A stretch of DNA of 7,910 nt, from assembly GCA_938038165.1 (NCBI GenBank), contig CALHRB010000306.1, positions 1 to 7,910 of the forward strand, given 5' to 3'. Origin of the DNA: Candidatus Kapaibacterium sp. (GTDB lineage: Bacteria; Bacteroidota; Ignavibacteria; Kapaibacteriales; UBA2268). Both the position numbers and the translations under genes were made by a program. This document shows, one piece after another, positions 1 to 5,932 of the stretch. The notes below the pieces were generated by a model that ran no database searches, was not told the DNA's origin, and was given only the letters and a program-made list of their open reading frames with translations. How positions within the stretch are numbered: the first letter of the stretch is position 1; each line of letters opens with the position of its first letter.

Positions 1-80
1 CCTCCATCTGGTAGATTTTCGCTGAAATTTTTAAGAGTTGATATTAATTCTTCCGATTTTTGTAAAACTTGATAATTCAT
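1..80 (-). CDS. Unidentified gene downstream of flgN, 5' end only
   Basis: An open frame begins with ATG at 80-78 and runs off the left edge, giving 26 complete codons (MNYQVLQKSEELISTLKNFS, then ENLPDG). It is too short to identify. It is supported by a strong Shine-Dalgarno-like AGGAGA at 85-90, only 4 bases before the ATG, and by its position 12 bases after the flgN stop in the same direction. The visible residues look like the start of an amphipathic helix and have no signal peptide. Many flagellar operons have flgM or flgK near this point. The residues do not match the usual FlgK start, which carries a rod/hook-family N-terminal helix with an NNIANVNT-like motif, and they do not clearly match FlgM. 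I infer a further member of the operon, possibly another small flagellar regulator or chaperone. Confidence 0.6.
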   Translation of the reverse strand, partial: MNYQVLQKSEELISTLKNFSENLPDG

Positions 81-84
81 AAAT

Positions 85-90
85 TCTCCT
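85..90 (-). promoter_or_regulatory. Ribosome binding site for the unidentified left-edge gene
   Basis: AGGAGA on the minus strand, 4 bases before the ATG at 80. It is the strongest Shine-Dalgarno match seen in the window and is the main reason to accept the truncated reading frame at the left edge as a gene. Confidence 0.65.
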
Positions 91-92
91 AT

Positions 93-530
93 TTATACTT
101 TTACATTACAGACAAAACTTGAACCGTTCGAGAAGTTGGATAAAATAAATGTTACATTATTCAAAGCTCTGTGAGCTAATACTCTGTTCAATGAATTGAA
201 TTGATTCAACTTTGTTAATAAATTGTTTATTGTCTTTTTAAAGAATTTCATTTTTTCTGAGCTTTCGAAATCAATCATTTTTTCGAGTGAAGTCATAGTG
301 GTCGAAGCTGCTTGTTTTTTTGTCAATCCGAATTTTACCATTATGTAATTCAATCTTTGGTCTTCGATTAACTTGAGGTTCTTTGAAATTTCATTTTGTT
401 TCAAAGTAACATTTTCCAAAGCATTTATATCAAATTTTAATAAAGCTTCCTGTTGTTTTTCTGCTAAGGCAAGAAGCTCGTTGAGGTGATTCATTTCGTA
501 TTCTAAGAATGTAATTAATTTGTTATCCAT
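93..530 (-). CDS. flgN: FlgN-like flagellar export chaperone
   Basis: Likely FlgN, the cytoplasmic chaperone that holds the hook-filament junction proteins FlgK and FlgL before export. The 145-residue length is typical. The protein is almost entirely helical, with an N-terminal stretch (about 1-65) of the FlgN type: repeated Leu heptads, a Gln/Glu-rich segment (KQQEALLKFD at 25-34) and an EDQR turn at 56-59. A second long helix (about 92-130) has the Asn-spaced LNQFNSLNRVL pattern that the family shows near its C terminus. The N terminus is not a signal peptide. It starts 15 bases after the flgJ stop, with a weak GAGA 5 bases before the ATG. The family is poorly conserved in sequence, so the call rests on length, helical pattern and its place after flgJ. 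Its clients flgK and flgL are not in view. Confidence 0.75.
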   Translation of the reverse strand: MDNKLITFLEYEMNHLNELLALAEKQQEALLKFDINALENVTLKQNEISKNLKLIEDQRLNYIMVKFGLTKKQAASTTMTSLEKMIDFESSEKMKFFKKTINNLLTKLNQFNSLNRVLAHRALNNVTFILSNFSNGSSFVCNVKV

Positions 531-545
531 AAGAATCTCATAAAA

Positions 546-1448
546 TTAAACTGATTGAGAATTAAACATATTATGATATCTTTTCACTCTCGAAACATAA
601 GCTCTTGTTTCTTCGAACGGTGGAATACCTTTGTGTTTAATAACATTCCCGGGACCAGCATTATAAGCTGCAAGAGCTAAATCAACATTATCATCAAATT
701 TATCAAGCATCATCTTGAGGTATTTAGCTCCACCCATAATATTCTCAATTGGGTCGAATGAATTTCGAACACCAAGGTCAGAAGCCGTTCCATCCATCAA
801 TTGCATCAAACCTTTGGCACCGGCTTTTGAAATTGCATCCTTTTTTCCGGCAGATTCAGCAGCAATTACTGCCTTAATCAAATTTTTGTCAATGTTATAA
901 ATCTGAGATGCTCTGTCAATTGCATTAGAATAACTTCTCAATCGTGTGTTGAGCCTTTCAATGAAGTTTCCGGCAATTTTTTCAATTTTTTCAAAATTTT
1001 TGTTTTTTTTCAGGTTGTCAATACCCTCAGGCATTATTTTATTTTCAATTGCCTTACGGAAATTATCTGGAATAGTAACCGTTAATGGGCTTAGTTTGTC
1101 ACCACCGGTAAGAAACTCGTAAATTTTATCCGCTATGCCAATTCCTGAGCCAATTTTTGATAGTTCCTCCGAGAAGGATAAATCAGTATATGTTTCTAAG
1201 GTATCAGAACCAAAAGATAATGATTCACTATCCTCAGAATCTTTATCGAGCATAGCGTTTTTCATTTCTTTCCAGAGAAGGTTAATAAACATAGACTCAA
1301 AGCCACGAGCAGCTTGAGCAAATTTTGCTTTATCCTCCGCTGAAAGATTTTCAACCTTTTTATCCGCAAGAATTTTAAGTTTGCTCAATTTTGATTCAAG
1401 AAGACCCTCTTGAACATTTATCTTTTCGCTATTTATTAAGTCAACCAT
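546..1448 (-). CDS. flgJ: FlgJ: rod-binding domain fused to SLT lytic transglycosylase
   Basis: A two-domain, 300-residue rod assembly protein. Residues about 38-113 form the rod-binding (scaffold/cap) domain, with AKFAQAARGFESMFINLLWK at 41-60 and the closing DLSFSEELSKIGSGIGIADK at 89-108. An acidic stretch (67-76) lies between these two parts. A charged linker, about 114-175, follows. Residues about 176-290 are an SLT (goose-lysozyme-like) lytic transglycosylase domain: AAESAG with likely catalytic Glu198, GAKGLMQLM at 210-218, AYNAGPG at 261-267 and TRAYV at 281-285. It would cap the growing rod and cleave peptidoglycan glycan strands to let it through. In enteric FlgJ the enzyme half is an unrelated glucosaminidase (GH73). 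There is no Sec signal, as expected for export through the flagellar channel. The start lies 1 base after the flgI stop, and no close ribosome site is seen, so translational coupling is likely. Confidence 0.93.
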   Translation of the reverse strand: MVDLINSEKINVQEGLLESKLSKLKILADKKVENLSAEDKAKFAQAARGFESMFINLLWKEMKNAMLDKDSEDSESLSFGSDTLETYTDLSFSEELSKIGSGIGIADKIYEFLTGGDKLSPLTVTIPDNFRKAIENKIMPEGIDNLKKNKNFEKIEKIAGNFIERLNTRLRSYSNAIDRASQIYNIDKNLIKAVIAAESAGKKDAISKAGAKGLMQLMDGTASDLGVRNSFDPIENIMGGAKYLKMMLDKFDDNVDLALAAYNAGPGNVIKHKGIPPFEETRAYVSRVKRYHNMFNSQSV

Positions 1449-1449
1449 A

Positions 1450-2556
1450 CTATTGAATAATTAATTCTCCCTGAATAGAACCGGCTTCCTTCAAAGCCTG
1501 AAAAATTGCAATCAAATCTCTTGGCGAGACTCTTAAAGCGTTCAGTGCATTAGCAATATCCTGAACAGTAGCACCCTGAACAACCAATGGAATAGATGGA
1601 TTGAATTGTTCATTTGTGTTTATTTCAGCCGTTGCAACTGGCCTTGGGGGTCTTATCGTAAATGGTGCTGGTTGTGGTACAATATACTGCTTTTGTATGG
1701 TGATTTCAAGTCCTCCGTGTGCTACAACGGAAGGAAGCAACTGAACATTTCCACCAATTACCACAGTTCCTGTCCTTTCATTAATGACAATTTTCGAGGT
1801 AGGGTCTGAAACAACAGACTGAGTTTCAATTTTTGATATATATTGAATCAATTCGCCGTCTTTGAGTGTTGATGGTAATTTTACCTGAATAGTGCCTGCA
1901 TCAATTGCAAAAGCTGAGTTTTCAAGTCCTGTTATTTTATTAATTGCTTCAGCAACACGGTCTGAGGTTGTAAAGTCAGGCTCCCTCAATATAACACGTA
2001 GCATCTGATTTCCGAAAAATTCTGAATCAACAGCTTTTTCGAGGATAAGTCCGTTGGGAATTCTACCGCTTGTAACAAAATTTCTTGAAACCCGTGAACC
2101 CAAAGCCTGATAGTCATAACCACCCACCGAAACAGCACCCTGAGCCATTCCGATAATCTCGCCGGTCTGAGTAGCTATGGGAGTCATCAAAAGAATCCCA
2201 CCCTGCAATGAAGTTGCATCACCAATGGAAGAGACCTGCACATCAATCTTACTGCCTTTTTTAGAAAAAGAGGGTATTGTTGCCGTTACCATCACAGCAG
2301 CTACATTTCTAATTCTTGGATTTGATTGCGGTATTGTTAGCCCGAAACGTTTCAGCATATTCGATACTGACTGGACAGTAAAAGAATTCATCTGATTATC
2401 GCCGGTATTATTCAAGCCTGTAACTATACCATAACCAATTACCTGAACGCCTGTTACCCCTTCAATATTGGCAATATCTTTGATTCTTGCCGAAAAAAGC
2501 AAATTGGCAGAAGAAGAAAAAATTATGAAAGACAATAATATGTTTTTCAATTTCAT
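1450..2556 (-). CDS. flgI: Flagellar P-ring protein FlgI
   Basis: FlgI polymerises in the periplasm into the P ring, the bushing around the rod in the peptidoglycan layer. The 368-residue length fits the family. A Sec signal peptide covers about 1-22, ending LLFSA, and the mature start ARIKDIANIEG is typical. Family blocks are easy to see: GYGIVTGLNNTGD at 41-53, KKGSKIDVQVSSIGDATSLQ at 99-118, RTGTVVIGGNVQLLP at 261-275, and the C-terminal VSPRDLIAIFQALKEAGSIQ at 343-362. A Pro-rich stretch (about 293-307) lies in the variable loop that precedes the C-terminal block. The protein has no cysteine, unlike enteric FlgI, which holds an intrachain disulfide. It starts 1 base after the flgH stop and ends 1 base before the flgJ start, so the three genes are probably translationally coupled. 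Confidence 0.97.
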   Translation of the reverse strand: MKLKNILLSFIIFSSSANLLFSARIKDIANIEGVTGVQVIGYGIVTGLNNTGDNQMNSFTVQSVSNMLKRFGLTIPQSNPRIRNVAAVMVTATIPSFSKKGSKIDVQVSSIGDATSLQGGILLMTPIATQTGEIIGMAQGAVSVGGYDYQALGSRVSRNFVTSGRIPNGLILEKAVDSEFFGNQMLRVILREPDFTTSDRVAEAINKITGLENSAFAIDAGTIQVKLPSTLKDGELIQYISKIETQSVVSDPTSKIVINERTGTVVIGGNVQLLPSVVAHGGLEITIQKQYIVPQPAPFTIRPPRPVATAEINTNEQFNPSIPLVVQGATVQDIANALNALRVSPRDLIAIFQALKEAGSIQGELIIQ

Positions 2557-2557
2557 A

Positions 2558-3145
2558 TCAGAACAATAACCTTAAAAATTTCGTTATTAAACCGGGTTCT
2601 TGAATTTTTGAGACAGAGCCATCACCCTCGATAAAAAGTGACAAATCGAGGATGCTATAAGAATATACTGAATTATCCGGCATTACATCAACAGGGCGAA
2701 CATAACCCTTAATAATAATTTTTTGTGTTTCACCATTAATTTTCGTTGTTCTTGTGCCTTCGATGATGAGATTGCCGCTGACGCTATCAAGCTCTACAAC
2801 CCTTGCACTAAGCCTTGAACGAATTCTTTCTTTGCGGGTGGTCGAGCCACTCCCCTGAAAATTATTGCCGGTTCCTAAGCCTACGTTGCCTTTGAACCCT
2901 GCTGAACCGGCACCACCCGAAACACTACCTGAAATCTCCGAGGTCCTGTTTTCCTGAGTTGAAGCGGAATTGTCCGCTTGTGTATCTTCCATAATATAAA
3001 CCATAATAGCATCCCCTGCTTTAAAGGCTTTAACATCAGAGAACAGCGACCTTGAAGAGTTCAGAAGAAACTGGGCATATCCGGCTTCCATGCCGATTGT
3101 TAGAAAAATCCCTAATAATAATATGCCAGTATATTTTTTCCTCAT
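2558..3145 (-). CDS. flgH: Flagellar L-ring protein FlgH, lacking a lipobox
   Basis: FlgH forms the L ring in the outer membrane around the rod. Residues 1-24 are a signal peptide, and AGYAQ at 21-25 suggests ordinary signal peptidase I cleavage after Ala24. Family features are SSRSLFSDVKAFKAGDAIMV (30-49), a Gly/Ser-rich stretch about 72-102, RLSARVVELDSVSGNLIIEG (111-130), then TKINGETQKIIIKGYVRPVD (134-153), and a hydrophobic end (KFLRLLF). At 195 residues it is shorter than the enteric form of about 230. There is no cysteine anywhere, so it cannot be the N-acylated lipoprotein that FlgH is in Escherichia and Salmonella. It starts 7 bases after flgA with only a weak purine tract (AAGAAAAAA) upstream. 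Confidence 0.95.
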   Translation of the reverse strand: MRKKYTGILLLGIFLTIGMEAGYAQFLLNSSRSLFSDVKAFKAGDAIMVYIMEDTQADNSASTQENRTSEISGSVSGGAGSAGFKGNVGLGTGNNFQGSGSTTRKERIRSRLSARVVELDSVSGNLIIEGTRTTKINGETQKIIIKGYVRPVDVMPDNSVYSYSILDLSLFIEGDGSVSKIQEPGLITKFLRLLF

Positions 3146-3152
3146 TTTTTTC

Positions 3153-3875
3153 TTATTTATTTTCAGTTATATTTATTACCACAGTGCCTTCTTCTGTAAC
3201 TATCCCATTAAGAATTACATTCGAATCATCTTTTTTTACTCGGATTTCAGAGCCGGCTAATCCATCCTGCAAAGCTGTCCCTGACGTCCTTATCCTGACA
3301 GCCCCTGAAATCACATTGATTTCAACTTTTTGTCCCCTGTTTATCTGGTTTCCTGATTGAATGAATGACCTTAATATCACATTATCTTTTGAGATATTTC
3401 TTTTGGCGATAGCTCCTATGATTTCATCTTCGCTAATTAAATCCTCGGGATTAAAATTAGTTGCTTCAATCCTTTTCAAAACAAAATCCCCATCTTTAAT
3501 CAGCTTTCCTGAGAAAATTGTCTTTACTGCAACCGGAAGTTTTTTGTAAATCTTAATATTAACAGGAACAGTAATTCTTTTGAGTATTTTTTCATCTTTT
3601 AAAAATTCAACAACTACGTGGGTATTGCCCTTTAAGGAATTTCTATCGCCAAGAAATCTTGCGTAAACCTTGTCTTCCTCAAAATTTTGATGAGGAATTA
3701 CCTCGTTTATTTTAATTTCTATTTCATCGTTTACTTGAGAATAAATATAATTAATACATGCAGTCTTAATATTATCGCCTGAAAAATATGAACGGGAAAT
3801 TAAATCAGTAGTATTTATTAAAAGTATAAAAGATAAAATTTCAATAAATATAATTGATTCTAATTTTCTAATCAT
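3153..3875 (-). CDS. flgA: FlgA: periplasmic P-ring assembly chaperone
   Basis: FlgA is a periplasmic chaperone that helps FlgI subunits assemble into the P ring. The 240-residue protein starts with a hydrophobic segment (about 8-21) that serves as signal peptide, though the cleavage site is not clear. The middle holds a SAF domain (about 118-172), with SGKLIKDGDFVLKRIEATNF at 122-141 and the later GAIAKRNISKDNVILRSF at 154-171. The C-terminal part has the family pattern GQKVEINVISGAVRIRTSGT (181-200), ALQDGLAGSEIRVKK (201-215), then NGIVTEEGTVVI. The N-terminal region is weakly conserved, as is normal. A good ribosome site overlaps the end of flgG, four bases separate the genes, and flgH follows 7 bases later. 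In enterics flgA is transcribed away from flgB, so its position between flgG and flgH is a different arrangement. Confidence 0.93.
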   Translation of the reverse strand: MIRKLESIIFIEILSFILLINTTDLISRSYFSGDNIKTACINYIYSQVNDEIEIKINEVIPHQNFEEDKVYARFLGDRNSLKGNTHVVVEFLKDEKILKRITVPVNIKIYKKLPVAVKTIFSGKLIKDGDFVLKRIEATNFNPEDLISEDEIIGAIAKRNISKDNVILRSFIQSGNQINRGQKVEINVISGAVRIRTSGTALQDGLAGSEIRVKKDDSNVILNGIVTEEGTVVINITENK

Positions 3876-3879
3876 TTCA

Positions 3880-4668
3880 TCACCTTCTTAAATTTACAGC
3901 AGTTGCAAGAATTTCATCAGCAGTTCTGACTGATTTAGAATTCAGTTCATAAGAACGTTGTGCAATTATCATATTGATCATCTCTTCAACAATATCAACA
4001 TTAGAAGATTCAATATGGGACTGAATTAGTTCACCAGTGTTATTGAATCCGGGAGTTTCTAATGACATTTTACCTGACGCAGGTGTTTCGACAAAGAGAT
4101 TATCCCCAATTGATTTAAGTCCTGCGGGATTAACAAATCGGGCTAATTCTATTTGACCAAGTGGTTGTTCTTCGTTATTGGTGCCAATGATTGCATTTAT
4201 GATACCATCTCTGGTAACTGAAATACCAACTGCGTCCTGCGGAATATTGAATCCGGGTTCGAGTATGTAACCTTGGGATGTAACTATCTGTCCTTTACTA
4301 TCAAGCTGAAACGAACCATCACGAGTGAATGCATAGCTATTATCAGGCTTCCTAATGACAAAAAAACCATCACCATTAATGGCAATATCTAAAGGATTAT
4401 TTGTTTGCTTAATATCCCCCTGAGAGAAAATCTTTGTTGTTGAAACAAGTTCAGTCCCTGAGCCAATCTGGACTTCATTCAAGGGCGGGGCTTGCGAGTA
4501 TTGAGTGTTTCCTGCAGGCATCAAAGTTTCGTAAAGCAAATCCTGGAATTCAGGTCTCACTTTTTTAAAACCGCTTGTATTAACGTTTGATATGTTGTTG
4601 GCAATTATTTCAACATATCTTTGTTGGGCAGTTAAACCTGTTGAAGCCGTTCTTAATGTTTTATCCAT
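3880..4668 (-). CDS. flgG: Distal rod protein FlgG
   Basis: FlgG builds the distal rod, the drive shaft that passes through the P and L rings. The length of 262 residues is exact for the family. The N-terminal rod/hook signature is complete (IIANNISNVNTSGFKK at 21-36, followed by PEFQDLLYE). The central region has the shared NNPLDIAINGDGFFVI and TRDGSF blocks, and the C-terminal helix holds ESSNVDIVEEMINMIIAQRS at 220-239 followed by YELNSKSV and RTADEIL. It has no Sec signal, because it leaves through the flagellar export channel. It is distinguished from the upstream paralogue FlgF by the canonical FlgG N terminus and the longer conserved C-terminal tail. It starts 21 bases after flgF with a good ribosome site. 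Confidence 0.97.
   Translation of the reverse strand: MDKTLRTASTGLTAQQRYVEIIANNISNVNTSGFKKVRPEFQDLLYETLMPAGNTQYSQAPPLNEVQIGSGTELVSTTKIFSQGDIKQTNNPLDIAINGDGFFVIRKPDNSYAFTRDGSFQLDSKGQIVTSQGYILEPGFNIPQDAVGISVTRDGIINAIIGTNNEEQPLGQIELARFVNPAGLKSIGDNLFVETPASGKMSLETPGFNNTGELIQSHIESSNVDIVEEMINMIIAQRSYELNSKSVRTADEILATAVNLRR
3883..3889 (-). promoter_or_regulatory. Ribosome binding site for flgA
   Basis: AAGAAGG on the minus strand, 7 bases before the flgA ATG at 3875. It lies inside the last codons of flgG (Leu-Arg-Arg-stop), so the C-terminal Arg pair is encoded by the ribosome site. This supports the chosen flgA start. Confidence 0.6.
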
Positions 4669-4674
4669 AATTGA

Positions 4675-4679
4675 CCTTT
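4675..4679 (-). promoter_or_regulatory. Ribosome binding site for flgG
   Basis: AAAGG on the minus strand within the 21-base flgF-flgG gap, 6 bases before the ATG at 4668. It fixes the flgG start. Confidence 0.55.
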
Positions 4680-4689
4680 AATTTATATT

Positions 4690-5472
4690 TTAATAAAATT
4701 TTGACATTCTTAGTGAAATTTCCAAAGTTTCGTTATTTGCATGAATCACCTTGCTTCCAAGCTCAAACATTCTTTGAACTTCAATCATTTCAACCATTTC
4801 TTTGATTATATTTACGTTGGAACCTTCTATCCAACCTTGTTTCAATGAAATTTCTTCCTTTTCAAGATCCCGGAAATCTGTTCCATCAGTTGTAACAAAA
4901 CACGAATTTGAAACCCTTTGAAGTGATTGTAGATTATTGACTTCTACAATTCTAAGATTGCCGATCGGTGTTTGATTTAGCTGTATCTCTCCGTTTTGTG
5001 TTATAATAAGATTAATTTTTTTCGACTCTTCATATTCTTCCCTTGAATTGATTAATGCATTATTAAGATTAAATGGACCGTTCACTCCCTTAAGCATTTT
5101 GTAATCCGATGTTACTATCAATCCTTCGTTTGTGATTTGAAATTTACCAGATTTAGTCAGATATTCATTCCCCTGTTCGTCCTGAAGCACAAAGAAACCA
5201 TTTTTGTTGTCAATTGCAATATCAAGCGGGTTGTCTGTTTTGATAAAACTTCCCTGAGAAAAGTCTGTATAAGAACCAACAGGTGGATCGTTTTGCTCAA
5301 CATCACCCTGAACATTATAAAAGTTTGCTCGTGCGTCAATTAAATTTCGCTCGAATACGGATTCCCTCTTAAATCCAGGAGTTGAGGCATTTGCTATGTT
5401 ATTAGCCGTTACCTCCAACTTTGTTTGTTGAGGTAACATCCCCATTGCTGCTGTATAAATCTCTTTAATCAC
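4690..5472 (-). CDS. flgF: Proximal rod protein FlgF (flagellar hook-basal body protein)
   Basis: A rod protein of the FlgF/FlgG family, 260 residues. FlgF sits at the junction of the proximal and distal rod. The N-terminal signature TANNIANASTPGFKRESVFE is at 22-41, with the Ala-Ser variant common in FlgF, where FlgG has Val-Asn. The TDNPLDIAI and NGFFVL blocks are present in the middle, and the C-terminal helix holds SNVNIIKEMVEMIEVQRMFE followed by LGSKVI. The central part is more divergent than in the downstream FlgG. The likely start is GTG at 5472-5470, which gives the correct family N terminus MIKEIYTAAM. It overlaps the 3' end of the preceding small gene by 8 bases, and no strong ribosome site is visible, so coupling to the upstream gene is probable. 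Confidence 0.92.
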   Translation of the reverse strand: MIKEIYTAAMGMLPQQTKLEVTANNIANASTPGFKRESVFERNLIDARANFYNVQGDVEQNDPPVGSYTDFSQGSFIKTDNPLDIAIDNKNGFFVLQDEQGNEYLTKSGKFQITNEGLIVTSDYKMLKGVNGPFNLNNALINSREEYEESKKINLIITQNGEIQLNQTPIGNLRIVEVNNLQSLQRVSNSCFVTTDGTDFRDLEKEEISLKQGWIEGSNVNIIKEMVEMIEVQRMFELGSKVIHANNETLEISLRMSKFY

Positions 5473-5707
5473 TTTGATCGTCTTTTAGTTTTATAAATTC
5501 AATTATTTCGTTAATTACAAGTTTCATCGTATCTTCGGCTGGCTCAGAAAAATCGAATTGAGACAATTGTCTGTGTAAGACTGGATTTTTATAAAATGGG
5601 ATGTTGCTTTCCAATGCCAATCTTACCAATTTATCAATCTGACTCGCTGATGATGAACCACCGTAACTTTTATAATCCCTCATATGGGAGTATGTCAACT
5701 CATTCAT
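5465..5707 (-). CDS. FlhB C-terminal-domain-like small protein (export switch homologue)
   Basis: An 80-residue soluble protein resembling the cytoplasmic domain (FlhB-C) of the flagellar export gate switch protein, without its membrane part. The match is in the helical half: ASQIDKLVRLALESNIPFYK at 21-40, NPVLHRQLS at 41-49, and a final helix NEIIEFIKLK at 66-75. These fit the family pattern of a helix, then nIPi..NP.LaR.L, then ..vaEilafvy.l. The auto-cleaving NPTH motif and the AVALKY strand around it are missing; the corresponding N terminus is SHMRDYKSYGGSSS. Stand-alone homologues are known, such as Bacillus subtilis YlqH and Helicobacter pylori HP1575, the latter able to replace the native domain. 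It is the first gene of the operon, directly behind the putative sigma-54 promoter, and overlaps flgF. The start at 5707 has only a weak GAAGA upstream. Confidence 0.72.
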   Translation of the reverse strand: MNELTYSHMRDYKSYGGSSSASQIDKLVRLALESNIPFYKNPVLHRQLSQFDFSEPAEDTMKLVINEIIEFIKLKDDQSD

Positions 5708-5740
5708 ATTTAATCTTCATTATTTTGACACAAATCAAGT

Positions 5741-5756
5741 TACAATGAATGTGCCA
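5741..5756 (-). promoter_or_regulatory. Putative sigma-54 (-24/-12) promoter of the flagellar operon
   Basis: The minus strand reads TGGCACATTCATTGTA. The sigma-54 consensus as I know it is TGGCAC-N5-TTGC(A/T). The match is complete for TGGCAC, the 5-base spacer and the TTG, with one deviation (T for the C of the -12 GC). Transcription would start about 12 bases further on, near 5730, leaving a leader of about 20 bases before the first gene at 5707. Position, strand and spacing all suit control of the operon. Many flagellated bacteria transcribe rod and ring genes from sigma-54 with a dedicated enhancer-binding activator. Confidence 0.6.
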
Positions 5757-5784
5757 TTAATGGATCTGTCAGAAATAAAATAAA

Positions 5785-5795
5785 ACAATAATTGT
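5785..5795. repeat. 11-base palindrome ACAATAATTGT in the flagellar control region
   Basis: A perfect inverted repeat, ACAAT-A-ATTGT, about 55-65 bases upstream of the predicted transcription start near 5730. The same half-sites occur in the larger inverted repeat at 5885-5908. It could be an activator binding site, but short AT-rich palindromes also arise by chance here. Confidence 0.3.
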
Positions 5796-5837
5796 AAACC
5801 ATTAAATCATATTGAATTACAAAGAGTGATATTTTTA

Positions 5838-5857
5838 AATTTTTTTCTTAAAAAATT
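5838..5857. terminator. Weak A/T-only hairpin between the barrel gene and the flagellar operon
   Basis: AATTTTTT and AAAAAATT flank a short loop, giving an all-A/T stem that reads as a hairpin followed by a T-rich tract on either strand. It lies about 75-95 bases past the stop of the beta-barrel gene and could act as a weak intrinsic terminator for it. No G/C-rich stem is present, so the assignment is tentative. Confidence 0.22.
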
Positions 5858-5884
5858 ATCGGGATGATTAAGAAATGACTAATT

Positions 5885-5908
5885 TTGAACAATGGTTAAT
5901 ATTGTCAA
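5885..5908. repeat. Interrupted inverted repeat, possible activator site
   Basis: TTGA-A-CAAT, a 7-base centre (GGTTAAT), then ATTG-TCAA: arms of 8 pairs with one bulged A. It lies about 155-180 bases upstream of the predicted sigma-54 transcription start, the usual distance for an enhancer-binding-protein site. It shares ACAAT/ATTGT half-sites with the palindrome at 5785-5795. It also lies 25-48 bases past the stop of the beta-barrel gene, so a role in ending that transcript is the alternative. Confidence 0.33.
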
Positions 5909-5932
5909 TTAATTTGGTAATGGTGGGTTAAC

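Noticed and set aside
715..900. Plus-strand open frame opposite flgJ
   Set aside because: It lies entirely inside the flgJ SLT domain on the other strand and has no recognisable features; it is a shadow frame.
3052..3360. 102-codon plus-strand open frame across flgH/flgA
   Set aside because: It spans the ends of two well-supported minus-strand genes. The apparent hydrophobic stretch comes from the antisense of Lys/Glu-rich codons, and no ribosome site or family match is seen.
5157..5339. Second minus-strand frame inside flgF
   Set aside because: It is out of frame with flgF, whose protein is clearly conserved; the alternate product has no features.
5708..5932. Possible tRNA or small RNA gene in the gap before the flagellar operon
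   Set aside because: No cloverleaf, T-loop (GTTCRANNC) or G/C-rich structured segment is visible; the gap is low-complexity AT apart from the promoter and inverted repeats.
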